Shown: positions 26,129 through 35,490, counted from the first letter of the stretch. The stretch: 64,000 bases of DNA from Nostocoides_A vanveenii (GCF_039531165.1 NZ_BAAAPN010000035.1:1-64000), one strand, 5' to 3'. Notes: generated by a model not told the origin, from the letters alone. Made by a program: numbers and translations.

Positions 26129-27265
26129 TCAGCGCGTCCAGCGGTAGCCCGTGGGCTCGCCCGCGCCGAGGTCGACGATCGCGGCGACCGGGCCGCCACC
26201 GTCCGGGCCCTGGTGCGCCGCCGACACCGAGACGAAGACCGCCGGGTCGCCGGTGACCGATGCGGTGACGCCGCCGACAGCGCTCTTGATCTGGCGGTGC
26301 CAGTGCACGTCGGAGTCGTCGAGCATGGCGTTGCGTCGACCGTGGACGGTGCCGTCGGTCGAGGTCTCGCACTTGAGGAAGACGTTGACCAGCCGGCCGT
26401 CGATGTCGCTGGAGTGCGGCCGCTCGGGCAACTCGAGCCCGGCGTCCTTGATCGCCGACCAGATGCCATCGGCGTCGAGGGCGTCGCGCATCACCGAGTG
26501 CCCGATCCGGTAGCGCCCACCGATGCCCTTGGCGTTGCCGACCACGACGACCTGCGCCTGGTCCAGTTCGACACCGGAGGAACAGGAGGCCACCGAGGAG
26601 TACTTGTCCCGGTTGTGCATGACGTCGGCGTCGACGATGCCTGTGGCTTCACCCAGCGCCTTGGCGATGCCGAGAGCGGTGCATCCATTGGAGAGATCCA
26701 TCGACTCGTGGGTGTGCTCGGTCCAGACGCGGTGGCCGCGCGACTTCGCGTCGCGGATGGTGTGGATCGTCAGCAGCGGCGTCTTGGTCTGGACGTAATG
26801 CACATCAGCGGGGTCGGTGATCCCGGCCCGCTCCATCGCGACGAGCACGGCGTCGGCGACCTTGTCGACCATGCCGACATACCCGATCTCCTCCGGCGCG
26901 ATCGGCTCGCTCATCGCGAAGCCGACGGTCAGCCGCAGGTCGTCGGACGCCTCGGCCTGGTCGGCGGGCACAGTGGCGAAGATCGTGGCGTGCGGGCTGA
27001 TCACGCCGTCGGTGCCGCCGGACCACACGATCGGGACGCCCTTGACCTGCTCCTCGGGCGCGCCATTCTTCATCAGCACCTCACGGAAGGCCCGGTCGGC
27101 GATGATGCGCGTGTAGTCGTTGACACCGCCATTGCCCTCGGTCTTGCCGATGATCGCGATGACCCGGCTGGGGTCCATGACGCCGTCGTCGATGAGCTTC
27201 TGCAACTCCGAGGCGTCAGCGACCGAGTGGATCGGAACCTTGCGAACTTCGATGGGCTCAGGCAC
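26129..27265 (-). CDS. Ring-opening amidohydrolase, barbiturase/cyanuric-acid-hydrolase family
   Basis: 378 residues of the AtzD/TrzD/barbiturase family, which hydrolyses cyclic imides using paired Lys/Ser dyads from three repeated subdomains. Family stretches: IGKTEGNGGVNDYTRIIADR, PIVWSGGTDGVISPHATIF, VASCSSGVELDQAQVVVVG and VNVFLKCETSTDGTVHGRRN. Barbiturase opens barbiturate to ureidomalonate; cyanuric acid hydrolase makes carboxybiuret. I favour barbiturase because the surroundings include a UraA-like permease, a molybdenum hydroxylase and carbamoyl-handling enzymes, and no biuret or allophanate hydrolase. It lies 35 nt after the carbamate kinase gene and shares its transcript. Confidence 0.85.
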   Translation of the reverse strand: MPEPIEVRKVPIHSVADASELQKLIDDGVMDPSRVIAIIGKTEGNGGVNDYTRIIADRAFREVLMKNGAPEEQVKGVPIVWSGGTDGVISPHATIFATVPADQAEASDDLRLTVGFAMSEPIAPEEIGYVGMVDKVADAVLVAMERAGITDPADVHYVQTKTPLLTIHTIRDAKSRGHRVWTEHTHESMDLSNGCTALGIAKALGEATGIVDADVMHNRDKYSSVASCSSGVELDQAQVVVVGNAKGIGGRYRIGHSVMRDALDADGIWSAIKDAGLELPERPHSSDIDGRLVNVFLKCETSTDGTVHGRRNAMLDDSDVHWHRQIKSAVGGVTASVTGDPAVFVSVSAAHQGPDGGGPVAAIVDLGAGEPTGYRWTR

Positions 27266-27300
27266 GTGCGTGCACCTTTCTCATTGGGAAAGAACCGATT

Positions 27301-28242
27301 TCACTTCCGTATGACGGTGCCGACACTGCCGTCGGTCGCCTCCACCGCGTCGGCGATGCGTTCGAGTGAGGTGACGATACTGCGCTCTCCGCCGGCCGTG
27401 ACGAACCGCATGGCGGCCTCGACCTTGGGCCCCATCGAGCCGCTGGCGAACTCGCCGGCCTGGGCATACGCCCGCATCTCGGCGAGGCTGACCGCACCGA
27501 GTGCACGCTGCTCCGGCGTGCCCCAGCCGACCATGGCGTTCTCGACATCGGTGGCGATGACCAGGACGTCGGCGCCCAGCGCGCCGGCGAGAACGGCAGC
27601 GGTGAGGTCCTTATCGATGACGGCTTCCACGCCCTGCAAAACGCCCTCGGAGTTGCGCACGACCGGGATGCCGCCGCCGCCCGCCGCGACGACGAGATAG
27701 CCGGCGGCCAGCAAGGTGCGGATGGTCGGCGTCTCGAGCACCTCGACCGGCTCGGGTGAAGCGACCACACGACGCCACCCCTTCTCGCCGCGGTCCTCCC
27801 AGACCTGGCCGTGATCGATGAGGACCAAGGCATCGGCATACGGCAAGTAGCGGCCGACGGGCTTGGTGGGCCGAGCGAAGCCGGGGTCGGCGGGGTCGAC
27901 CAACGTGCGCGAGACGAGCGCGGCGGCCGGGTGCTGCAGTCCGCGGGCGCCCAGCTGAGTCTCGAGCGCATCGAGGATGGTGAAGCCGATCGTGCCCTGC
28001 GTCTGCGCGCCGCACCAGTCGAGGGTGACCGGAGGGACGACGCTCGCGGCGAGTTCGTTCTTGACGAGCAGGTTGCCGACTTGCGGACCATTGCCATGGG
28101 TGAGGACGACCTCGTGCCCACGCGCGAGCACCTCTGCGACGTGGCACATGGCGACCCTGATGGCGTCGCGCTGCGCGGCCGGCGTGGCGCTGCCGTCCGG
28201 GCCGGTCATGGCGTTGCCGCCGAGCGCGATCAGGATCTTCAT
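27301..28242 (-). CDS. Carbamate kinase (ArcC/AllK-like)
   Basis: 313 residues, full family length. MKILIALGGNAM, VLTHGNGPQVGNLL, VAAGGGGIPVV and VIDKDLTAAVLAGALGADVL are diagnostic. It turns carbamoyl phosphate plus ADP into ATP, CO2 and ammonia in the catabolic direction. No arginine deiminase genes are present, so the carbamoyl phosphate more likely comes from the AllFGH-like carbamoyltransferase encoded at 44-48 kb, as with E. coli AllK. Two candidate PucR sites lie in its 109-bp upstream gap. Confidence 0.93.
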   Translation of the reverse strand: MKILIALGGNAMTGPDGSATPAAQRDAIRVAMCHVAEVLARGHEVVLTHGNGPQVGNLLVKNELAASVVPPVTLDWCGAQTQGTIGFTILDALETQLGARGLQHPAAALVSRTLVDPADPGFARPTKPVGRYLPYADALVLIDHGQVWEDRGEKGWRRVVASPEPVEVLETPTIRTLLAAGYLVVAAGGGGIPVVRNSEGVLQGVEAVIDKDLTAAVLAGALGADVLVIATDVENAMVGWGTPEQRALGAVSLAEMRAYAQAGEFASGSMGPKVEAAMRFVTAGGERSIVTSLERIADAVEATDGSVGTVIRK

Positions 28243-28276
28243 GTCCCCGAGCCTAGAAATCCGGGCGCCGTGGCGG

Positions 28277-28325
28277 CGTTGGCAGCACCTGCCCAGGGGT
28301 GCGGCATCCGTTGGCAGATTCGCGC
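28277..28325. promoter_or_regulatory. Two candidate PucR sites upstream of carbamate kinase
   Basis: CGTTGGCAGCACCTGCCC at 28277-28294 and CGTTGGCAGATTCGCGC at 28309-28325, both in the gap between the carboxyltransferase stop (28352) and the carbamate kinase start (28242). They share CGTTGGCAG with sites upstream of other units of the island. The core CNTTGG also occurs in the published B. subtilis PucR box. Confidence 0.5.
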
Positions 28326-28351
28326 AATGCCCCCAGCCCGGACCGGCCTGT

Positions 28352-29872
28352 TCACCCGAGCCGGCGGTAGCGGTCGTGGCGAGCGGCCAGCCGCGAGGCG
28401 GCCCGCATCTGCGTCAGCCGAGTCAACTCGCCGGCGATCGCCTGGGCCATCCGCCGGCAGAACTCCGCCGGCTCGTCGGCGGCATCGGGGTGCTCCGCCA
28501 CGACCCGGTCGACGATGCCGTCGGCGAGCAGGTCGATCGAACGGATTCGTTGTTGGGCGGCGATGTGCGGGGCGTGCTCCGTCGTGCGATAGAGAATCGC
28601 GCTCGCTCCTTCGGGAGGCAGCGGCGAAAGCCACGAGTGTTGCGCCGCAATGACCCGGTCGGCGGGCATCAAGGCGATGGCGCCTCCGCCCGTGCCCTGC
28701 CCCAGGAGCACGCACAGGGTCGGCTCGGCGTGCGCCACCAACTCGGCCAGGCAGCGGGCGATCTCGCCGGCGAGACCGCCCTCCTCGGCCGCCCTGGACA
28801 AGGCAGCGCCTGAGGTGTCGATGACCGAGACGAGCGGCAGATCCAGCTCGGTGGCGAGCTTCATCCCGCGTCGGGCGACGCGCAATCCGCTGGGGGACAA
28901 TGGTTTATCGGCGGTCTCCAGTGCGCCACCCGGGCCCGGGGTATGCCGGCGGTCCTGGCCGAGGACGACACACGGCATACCGCCGAAGCGCGCGAGCGCG
29001 AGGAAGAGCGAGCGATCCCACTCCCCCGCGCCCGTGCCGTGCAGCGGGATGACATCGCTCGCGCCGAGCTTGAGCAGTTCGCGCACACCGGGTCGCTCGG
29101 GGCGGCGGGTGCGGACGATGGATTCCCAGGCCGGGATGTCGGGCCAGGGCGTCGGCTCGCTCTCGGGGATCGCCGATCCGACGCGAGGAGCGAGCACGAG
29201 GTCGAGGAAGCGCTCTGCGGTGGCGGTGAGTTCGTCGACGGGCAGGATCGCGTCGAGCAGGCCGTTGGCATAGAGGTTCTCCGCGGTCTGGACGCCGTCG
29301 GGAAACGACTGACCGTAGAGCGCCTCGTAGACGCGCGCCCCGAGGAAGCCGATCGTGGCGCCGGGCTCGGCGACGGTGACATGGCCGAGCGAGCCCCAGG
29401 ACGCGAACACACCGCCGGTCGTCGGATGCCGCAGGTAGGTGATGTAGGGCAGCTTGGCCGCCTTGAAGGCAGAGACGGCTGCGGTGATCTTGACCATCGT
29501 GGCAAAAGCCGGCGTACCTTCTTGCATCCGCGTGCCACCCGAGGCGGGGCCGGCGAAGAGCGGCAGCCCCTCGCGGGTCGCCCGCTCGAAGGCAAGAACG
29601 ATGCGTTCGGCGCTGGTGCGACCGATCGACCCCGCGAGGAAGCGAAACTCCCCGGCTATCAACGCAACTCGACGTCCCCCGATCCGGCCCTCGCCGGTGA
29701 TGATGGACTCGTCGGTGCCGGCTCGCTGCGCGGCTTCGGCGAGTTCGACGGCATACGTGCTGTTCGGTTCGGTGACCGCGTGCACCGCGCCGTCCCACGA
29801 GACGAAGCTGCCCGGGTCGAGCACGGCGTCAAAGAGTTCGCGGGCCCCGAGCCGGGTGCGCGGCTCAGCCAT
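28352..29872 (-). CDS. Fused AccD-AccA-like carboxyltransferase (possible malonyl-CoA decarboxylase)
   Basis: 506 residues from ATG 29872, which overlaps the CoA-transferase stop by 8 nt (ATGGCTGA). The N-half is AccD/MdcD-like (FAGPASGGTRMQEGTPAFA; TTGGVFASWGSLGHVTVAEP) without a zinc finger; the C-half is AccA/MdcE-like (VSVIDTSGAALSRAAEEGG; LGQGTGGGAIALMPADRVI; PLPPEGASAILYR). No biotin carboxylase or biotin carrier is encoded in the island, so decarboxylation of malonyl- or methylmalonyl-CoA is more plausible than carboxylation. The length fits a fused malonate-decarboxylase beta plus gamma pair. The family is clear; the reaction is inferred from the neighbouring CoA-transferase. Confidence 0.8.
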   Translation of the reverse strand: MAEPRTRLGARELFDAVLDPGSFVSWDGAVHAVTEPNSTYAVELAEAAQRAGTDESIITGEGRIGGRRVALIAGEFRFLAGSIGRTSAERIVLAFERATREGLPLFAGPASGGTRMQEGTPAFATMVKITAAVSAFKAAKLPYITYLRHPTTGGVFASWGSLGHVTVAEPGATIGFLGARVYEALYGQSFPDGVQTAENLYANGLLDAILPVDELTATAERFLDLVLAPRVGSAIPESEPTPWPDIPAWESIVRTRRPERPGVRELLKLGASDVIPLHGTGAGEWDRSLFLALARFGGMPCVVLGQDRRHTPGPGGALETADKPLSPSGLRVARRGMKLATELDLPLVSVIDTSGAALSRAAEEGGLAGEIARCLAELVAHAEPTLCVLLGQGTGGGAIALMPADRVIAAQHSWLSPLPPEGASAILYRTTEHAPHIAAQQRIRSIDLLADGIVDRVVAEHPDAADEPAEFCRRMAQAIAGELTRLTQMRAASRLAARHDRYRRLG

Positions 29873-31034
29873 CGGCCGGTCCGTTAAGCCACTCCCGGAG
29901 CGCGTCCGAATGCTCACCGAGACCCGGCGGGGGCAGGTGTGTCTCGCGCCCACCGGAGAAGTCGTTGTCGCCGAAGCGAAGGGGCGATCCGGGGATGGTG
30001 ATCTCGCCGAGCACCGGGTGGTCGACCGTCATGAGGAGGTGCTGGCTGGCGACCTGATCCCACTGATAGACCTCCTCGATGCTGCGGACTTTGCCGGCCG
30101 GCACTCCGGCAGCGGCGCAGCGTGCGAGCACCTCGGCCGCGGTATGCACCGCGAGGGCGGCGTTCACCGCCGCCACCACCGCGTCCCGGTTTTCCACCCG
30201 CTCACGGTTGGTCGCCATGCCCTCGGCGGCCGGATCGATGTCGAAGGTGGTCGCGAACTTGCTCCAGAGGCTCTCGGCCGCGCAGGCGATCTGGACAGGG
30301 CCGTCGGCGGCGTGGAAGAGGCCGTAGGGCGCGATCGAGGGATGGTGATTGCCTTGCGCCCGACCGACTTTGCCGCCGACGAGGTAGTTGGTCCCGTGCA
30401 TGGCATGGGCGCCGATGACGGACGCGAGCAAGCTGGTCCGCACGACGCGGCCGCGGCCGGTGCGCTCGCGGTCATACAGGGCGGCGACGACGCCGAAGGC
30501 GCCGTTCATGCCCGAGAGGAGGTCGCCGATGGGGACACCGACGCGCTGGGGATCCTCGGGTCCGGATCCGGTGACCGACATCAGGCCGGCTTCGCCCTGC
30601 GCGATCTGGTCGTATCCGGCCCGGCCGCCCTCGGGTCCGTCGTGCCCGAATCCGCTGATGGACAACACGATCAGCCGCGGGTTGAGTTCGTGGAGGTGAC
30701 TATTGCCGAAGCCGAGGCGGTCCATGGCGCCGGGCCGGAAGTTCTCGATGAGCACGTCGGCGCGCTCGACGAGCCGGGTGAGGATGTCACGTCCGTCGTC
30801 CGATTTCAGGTCGAGGACGATCGACTCCTTGTTGCGATTCGCGGCCAGGAAGTAGGTCGAGATGTCGTGATCGGGTCCGACGAATGGGGGCCCCCAACCG
30901 CGGGTGTCGTCGCCGCCCGCAGACTCGACCTTGATGACGCGTGCACCCAGGTCGCCGAGCATCATGCCGGCCTGCGGTCCGGCCAGGGCGCGGGAAAGAT
31001 CGATGACGATGATGCCGTCCAGGGGTCCGGTCAC
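29865..31034 (-). CDS. CaiB/BaiF type III CoA-transferase
   Basis: 389 residues from GTG 31034? (codon read as M; MTGPLDGIIVIDLSRALAGPQ is the family start). Further motifs: MLGDLGARVIKVE, RNKESIVLDLKS, VLIENFRPGAMDRLGFG and SGFGHDGPEGGRAGYDQIAQ, the last holding the expected catalytic Asp region. These enzymes move CoA between carboxylates through enzyme-bound anhydride intermediates. Coupled by overlap to the carboxyltransferase gene, it could charge malonate (or methylmalonate) with CoA. The substrate is inferred, not visible. Confidence 0.9.
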   Translation of the reverse strand: MTGPLDGIIVIDLSRALAGPQAGMMLGDLGARVIKVESAGGDDTRGWGPPFVGPDHDISTYFLAANRNKESIVLDLKSDDGRDILTRLVERADVLIENFRPGAMDRLGFGNSHLHELNPRLIVLSISGFGHDGPEGGRAGYDQIAQGEAGLMSVTGSGPEDPQRVGVPIGDLLSGMNGAFGVVAALYDRERTGRGRVVRTSLLASVIGAHAMHGTNYLVGGKVGRAQGNHHPSIAPYGLFHAADGPVQIACAAESLWSKFATTFDIDPAAEGMATNRERVENRDAVVAAVNAALAVHTAAEVLARCAAAGVPAGKVRSIEEVYQWDQVASQHLLMTVDHPVLGEITIPGSPLRFGDNDFSGGRETHLPPPGLGEHSDALREWLNGPADG

Positions 31035-31127
31035 CGAAGGGCTCCTCTGCTTGGGTCCGTGCTACAGCAGACTAGGGCGCCGGCGCGGCCACCCCGTGGC
31101 ACTGTGGGACAACCCACCCCAGCCACT

Positions 31128-31144
31128 CCTGGCAGCATTTGCTG
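31128..31144. promoter_or_regulatory. Degenerate candidate PucR site upstream of the CoA-transferase gene
   Basis: CCTGGCAGCATTTGCTG fits the CGTTGGCA-R-N-A-Y-T consensus less well than the others (CCTGGCA in place of GTTGGCA). It lies about 95 nt upstream of the start at 31034, in the 298-bp gap before the hyuB stop. Confidence 0.35.
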
Positions 31145-31237
31145 ACGCCCCAGCCCGGGCCCACCCAGGCCCAGGCTGGACGCCCGGCCGCAGCGCGCCG
31201 GCCCCCCTCGAGAATGGCAGCGTTCTGATGCCCACGC

Positions 31238-31263
31238 CGCGTGCGGATATATCCCCGCACGCG
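31238..31263. terminator. Hairpin between hyuB and the CoA-transferase gene
   Basis: Arms CGCGTGCGG (31238-31246) and CCGCACGCG (31255-31263) pair perfectly around ATATATCC. It is about 70 nt downstream of the hyuB stop on the minus strand and probably ends that transcript. Confidence 0.6.
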
Positions 31264-31332
31264 TCGACCAGCTATGCAAGCGTCACCGAACGTTGCCCTT
31301 CTCGGCAGGGAGCGGGCGACCGGACGTAGGGC

Positions 31333-33312
31333 TCAGATCCAGTCGAACTCGTTGGCGTTCGTCCCGTCCCCGGCGAGCCGGGCATAGCCCGGGCCCCGGT
31401 CGAAGAATGGCTCTTCGCCTCGGGCGGAACGGATTTCGGCACGCAGGGCATCGCTTGCCGCGGCGTCGATGTGCACACCGTCGCCGTCCAGCCGCGCCAC
31501 CGCGCCGTATGCCGTTCGGGCCCCGTCAACAGAAACCTTGCCCCAGCGCAGATCGCGCTCGACCTCCTCATACGGCCGGTCGAGGGGGTCCCCCCAGCCA
31601 CCGCCACCGGTGGTCCGGATGCGCACGACCTGGCCCGCGCGGATCGGCTCGGCATCGGCGAGGGCGTCGACATCGCGCTCCTCGGGGCCACCCGGGTCGA
31701 TGGTGACGTGGAAGGGCGCCCCCGCCTTGCCGCCCTTCAAGCCCCAACAGGCCAGGATCGAGCGGTCGGCGATCGACATGAAGTGGGCGTCCTTGAGCAT
31801 CCGGATGTGCTTCTCATAGCCCAACCCACCCCGGTAGCGTCCGGCGCCACCCGAATCGACAGCGAGCCCGAGACGTTCGACCAGGAAGGGGAAGCGGCCC
31901 TCGGTGAACTCGGTCGGCAGGTTGCGCGAGTCGGGCACGACGTGGATGGTGTCCTCGCCGTCGGCGTAATAGCGCCCGCCCGAGCCGCCGCCGAGGACCT
32001 CGCGCATGAGGTAGTCATTGCCGTCGCGGTCGTGCCCGTAGACGCCGGTGTAGCGGATCGTCTCCTGGTCCGCGGGCATCCGTCCGTCGACCGCCTTGGC
32101 GACCACGCCGGCGAGCACCCCGAGCAATCGCAGGATCACGAAGGTGCGGGCATTGGTCGGGCCGGGGTGGATCGGCGTGAGCAGCGTGCCCTTCTCGGGG
32201 AAGCGCATCTCAATCAGCGGCACGATGCCCTCGTTGACGTCGAGCTCGGCCATGCGCTCGGGGGTGTCGGCGAGATTGCGCAGGATGGGCGCCAGCCACT
32301 TCTTCAGGAAGTTGCCGCCGACATAGTCGCCGCAGTGGTTGATCGGTCCCTTGGCCTGCGGCGCGGTCCCGGTGAAGTCGATGATCAGCCGCGGTCCGGC
32401 GGGCCGCCCGTTCTCCGGGTCCGCCAGCGCATCGCTGACTTTGGTGAGCGTGATGCGTTGCGTATGCAGCATGGGTGCGTCGACGCCGTCGTGCTCGGCA
32501 TAGTCCTCCCAGACGTAGGTGCCGTCGGGGATCTTCGCGAGGATCTCGCGCCGGTAGGTCTCGGTCGTCGCGTCGAGGATGGCGTCGAAGGCAGCCTCGA
32601 TGTGGTCGCGGCCGTAGCGTGCGAAAAGCTCGGACAGGCGCCGCGCGCCCATCAGGCAGGCGGAGCACTCGGCGTCGAGATCGGCGGCGAGCGAGTCGGG
32701 CATCCGGGAGTTGCGGGTCATGATCCGCAGCGCGGCCTTGTTGGGAACGCCCTTGTCCCACAGCTTGATCGGCGGGACCGCGAGGCCTTCCTCATAGACG
32801 CTCGTCGCGCCGCTCGGCATCGAGCCGGGGCAGCCGCCGCCGATGTCGTCGTGATGCCCAAAGGCCTGGACGAAGGCGACGACCTCACCGTCGTGGAAAA
32901 CCGGCACCGTGACGCAGAGGTCGGGCAGGTGCCCGATGCCGCCCTCGGACTCGTAGACGTCGTTGTGGAAGAAGACATCACCTTCGGCCATCTCGGCCAG
33001 CGGGAAGTCCCGCGCGACCGGGTGGACGAGTGCGCTGTAGGAGCGGCCCGTCAGCTTGCGCAACTGCCGGTCGTGGATGCCGGCGCGGAAGTCATGGGCG
33101 TCGCGGATCATCGGGCTTCGGCTGGTGCGCCCGATCGCCGTCTCGACCTCCATCTCGACGCTGGCGAGTGTCCCCTGGACGATCTCGACAAGGATCGGAT
33201 CGACCGTGGTCCCCTCCGCGGTCAGGCGGCCGCCGTGCTCGTATGCCGTGGGCAGCCCCGCCGGATTGACCGGCCTGGCCGTGACATAGGCCTTCTCGAC
33301 AGTGGTGCTCAT
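31333..33312 (-). CDS. hyuB: Hydantoinase B/5-oxoprolinase-family subunit
   Basis: 659 residues, ATG at 33312 overlapping the HyuA stop (ATGA). Typical stretches: DPILVEIVQGTLASVEMEVE, FFHNDVYESEGGIGHLPDL, GEVVAFVQAFGHHDDIGG, HPGPTNARTFVILRLL and RIRTTGGGGWGDPLDRPYEE. With HyuA it forms an ATP-dependent enzyme opening cyclic amides (hydantoin, N-methylhydantoin, 5-oxoproline) or a carboxylase of the acetophenone type. The substrate here is unknown. Given the pyrimidine context it might handle a hydantoin or dihydropyrimidine derivative. Confidence 0.92.
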   Translation of the reverse strand: MSTTVEKAYVTARPVNPAGLPTAYEHGGRLTAEGTTVDPILVEIVQGTLASVEMEVETAIGRTSRSPMIRDAHDFRAGIHDRQLRKLTGRSYSALVHPVARDFPLAEMAEGDVFFHNDVYESEGGIGHLPDLCVTVPVFHDGEVVAFVQAFGHHDDIGGGCPGSMPSGATSVYEEGLAVPPIKLWDKGVPNKAALRIMTRNSRMPDSLAADLDAECSACLMGARRLSELFARYGRDHIEAAFDAILDATTETYRREILAKIPDGTYVWEDYAEHDGVDAPMLHTQRITLTKVSDALADPENGRPAGPRLIIDFTGTAPQAKGPINHCGDYVGGNFLKKWLAPILRNLADTPERMAELDVNEGIVPLIEMRFPEKGTLLTPIHPGPTNARTFVILRLLGVLAGVVAKAVDGRMPADQETIRYTGVYGHDRDGNDYLMREVLGGGSGGRYYADGEDTIHVVPDSRNLPTEFTEGRFPFLVERLGLAVDSGGAGRYRGGLGYEKHIRMLKDAHFMSIADRSILACWGLKGGKAGAPFHVTIDPGGPEERDVDALADAEPIRAGQVVRIRTTGGGGWGDPLDRPYEEVERDLRWGKVSVDGARTAYGAVARLDGDGVHIDAAASDALRAEIRSARGEEPFFDRGPGYARLAGDGTNANEFDWI

Positions 33313-35456
33313 CGGGCGGTCTCCTTCGCGATCACCAGATTGCCGAAATCGTCAACGCGCACATCGAATCCGGGGTGGACCGGAATCGTCGAGCCGAACT
33401 CCTCGATGATCACCGGACCGGAAAGCTGCGCGCCCGCAACGAGATCGGAGCGTTGGACGATAGGCGTGCGCCGATAGCCTTCGTCGGCATCGAAGCACAC
33501 CTCCCGGTAGGAAGGTTCGGTCAACGTCCATCGGCCCGGGGCCGGCATTCGCTGGATCTTCGGCCGGGTGATCGGGCCGATGCCAGTGACGCGGAGGTTG
33601 ACCCACTCGACCTGCTGCGTCGGGTCGTCGCGGAAGTCGTAGCCGTAGAGCTGCCGGTGCGCGGCGTGGAAGGCATCCGCGAGGTGCGCGGCATACGTCT
33701 GGTCGACGGCACCCTCGGGCGCGGGGACGCGCACCTCGAAGGCCTGGCCGACATACCGCACGTCAATGGTGCGCTGGAAGCGGTGATCGGCCTGCGCGAA
33801 GCCCTCCTTCTTAAGGGCGGTGGCCGCCTTGGCGGTCAGGTCGTCGAGGATTGCCTGGATCTCGGGGAAGTCGAGCGCCGACTGCTTGCGGACGTGGGTT
33901 TGAACGTAGTCGTTCTTGACGTCCACGGTGAGCAGGCCGAAGGCGCTGACATTGCCGGGGTTCGGGGGGACAACGACGCCGGCCAGGTCGAGGATGTCGA
34001 CGAGGCGGCACGCGAGCAGCGAGCCCGAGCCGCCGAAGGTGGTGAGCATGAAGTCGCGGACGTCGAGGCCGCGCTTGACGCTGACCTGGCGCAGGGCATT
34101 GGCCTGGTTCCAGGCCGAGATCTCGAGAATGCCTGTGGCACAACGCTCGAAGTCGAGACCCAGTCGCTCGGCGAGGCCGTGAATGCCGCGGCGGGCGGCG
34201 TCCACGTCGAGCGGGATCTCACCGCCGAGCAGGTGCGGAGGGATGCGACCGAGGGTGACGTGGGCGTCGGTGATGGTCGGCTCGGTGCCGCCCTTGGCGT
34301 AGCACAGCGGCCCTGGGTCGGCGCCCGCGCTCTGCGGGCCGACCTTGAGCGCGCCTCCCGGCGAGATCCAGGCGATCGAGCCGCCACCCGCGCCGACGGT
34401 GACGACGTCGATCATCGGGATCTTGCTCGGGTAGGCCCCGACGCTGCCCTCGGTCGTCAGCGTCGGCTCGCCGTCGAGGACGACGGACACATCGGTGCTC
34501 GTGCCGCCACCGTCACAGGTCAGGATCTTGGGGAAGCCGGCGACCTTGGCGATGAGCGCCGCACCGAGCGCGCCGGCTGCCGGGCCCGACAAGACGGTGG
34601 TGATGGGCTGGTGGACGACCTCGTCGGCCGAGAGCACGCCGCCATTGGACTTCATGACATAGAAGCCACGGGTCGGAGTCGCCCCCCCGTGCACCCTGCC
34701 AACATCGTCGAATTCGCTTCGCTCGTCCTGCTGCTCCCACATCGGGCGCAAGCGCGAGCTGATATTGGTGACATAACGCGAGACATTGGGTTTGACGGCG
34801 GCGTCGACCAGCGTGGTCATCGATCGCTCGTACTCGCGATACTCGCGCAGCACCTCGGAGGAGATCGAGACGACGGCCTCGGGGTGCTCACGGCGCAGGA
34901 TGTCGCGCATGGCCAGCTCGTGGGCGTCGTTGGCATAGGAATGCAGGAAGCAGACGCCGAGGGTGGTGATGCCCTGGTCCTTGAACCAGCGGGCCGCCGC
35001 AATGGCACCGGCCTCGTCGAAGGCCCGCACCTCGTTGCCCTCGAAGTCCATGCGCCCGCCGACCGTGCGCACGCGGTCGGCCGGGACGATGCGATCGGGC
35101 TTGACCCAGAAGTAGGAGTTGCCGTAGCCATCGGGCACCGACTGCCGGGCGATCTCGAGCATGAACTCGTAGCCCTCGGTGGTGATGAAGCCAAGCGCCT
35201 CGACCTTGCCTTCGAGCAGCTTGTTGGTGGCGACCGTGGTCCCGTGCGAGACGGCGGTGATGTCCTCGCCGCTCGCGCCCATCAGACCGAGGATCTTTTC
35301 GATCCCGGCGATGAAGCCGTCCGCCGGGTTGCCCGGCGTGCTGGGGGTCTTGGTGGTCACCAGCTCGCCGCTGACCTCGTCGAGGGCCACCACATCGGTG
35401 AACGTCCCGCCGGTGTCGATCCCGATCCGGATGCGTCGCTGCGCCGTTTGAGTCAC
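33309..35456 (-). CDS. hyuA: Hydantoinase A/5-oxoprolinase-family subunit
   Basis: 715 residues from GTG 35456, chosen because RIRIGIDTGGTFTDVVALDE then lies at the N-terminus as in the family. Other marks: VSHGTTVATNKLLEG, PITTVLSGPAAGALGAALIA and ILTCDGGGTSTDVSVVLDG (ASKHA-type ATP site). It is the ATP-using subunit and is translationally coupled to hyuB. A TTGGCA/TGCCAA palindrome lies 35-53 nt upstream of its start. Confidence 0.92.
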   Translation of the reverse strand: MTQTAQRRIRIGIDTGGTFTDVVALDEVSGELVTTKTPSTPGNPADGFIAGIEKILGLMGASGEDITAVSHGTTVATNKLLEGKVEALGFITTEGYEFMLEIARQSVPDGYGNSYFWVKPDRIVPADRVRTVGGRMDFEGNEVRAFDEAGAIAAARWFKDQGITTLGVCFLHSYANDAHELAMRDILRREHPEAVVSISSEVLREYREYERSMTTLVDAAVKPNVSRYVTNISSRLRPMWEQQDERSEFDDVGRVHGGATPTRGFYVMKSNGGVLSADEVVHQPITTVLSGPAAGALGAALIAKVAGFPKILTCDGGGTSTDVSVVLDGEPTLTTEGSVGAYPSKIPMIDVVTVGAGGGSIAWISPGGALKVGPQSAGADPGPLCYAKGGTEPTITDAHVTLGRIPPHLLGGEIPLDVDAARRGIHGLAERLGLDFERCATGILEISAWNQANALRQVSVKRGLDVRDFMLTTFGGSGSLLACRLVDILDLAGVVVPPNPGNVSAFGLLTVDVKNDYVQTHVRKQSALDFPEIQAILDDLTAKAATALKKEGFAQADHRFQRTIDVRYVGQAFEVRVPAPEGAVDQTYAAHLADAFHAAHRQLYGYDFRDDPTQQVEWVNLRVTGIGPITRPKIQRMPAPGRWTLTEPSYREVCFDADEGYRRTPIVQRSDLVAGAQLSGPVIIEEFGSTIPVHPGFDVRVDDFGNLVIAKETAR

Positions 35457-35490
35457 GGCACGATTCAACCGGCCGTATGCCGCCCCTCGC

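Noticed and set aside
26129..27265. Cyanuric acid hydrolase of an s-triazine pathway
   Set aside because: No biuret or allophanate hydrolase nearby, while carbamoyl-handling and pyrimidine transport genes are present. Not fully excluded by sequence.
27301..28242. Arginine deiminase pathway carbamate kinase
   Set aside because: No arcA, arcB or arcD in the neighbourhood; context points to AllFGH-type carbamoyl phosphate supply.
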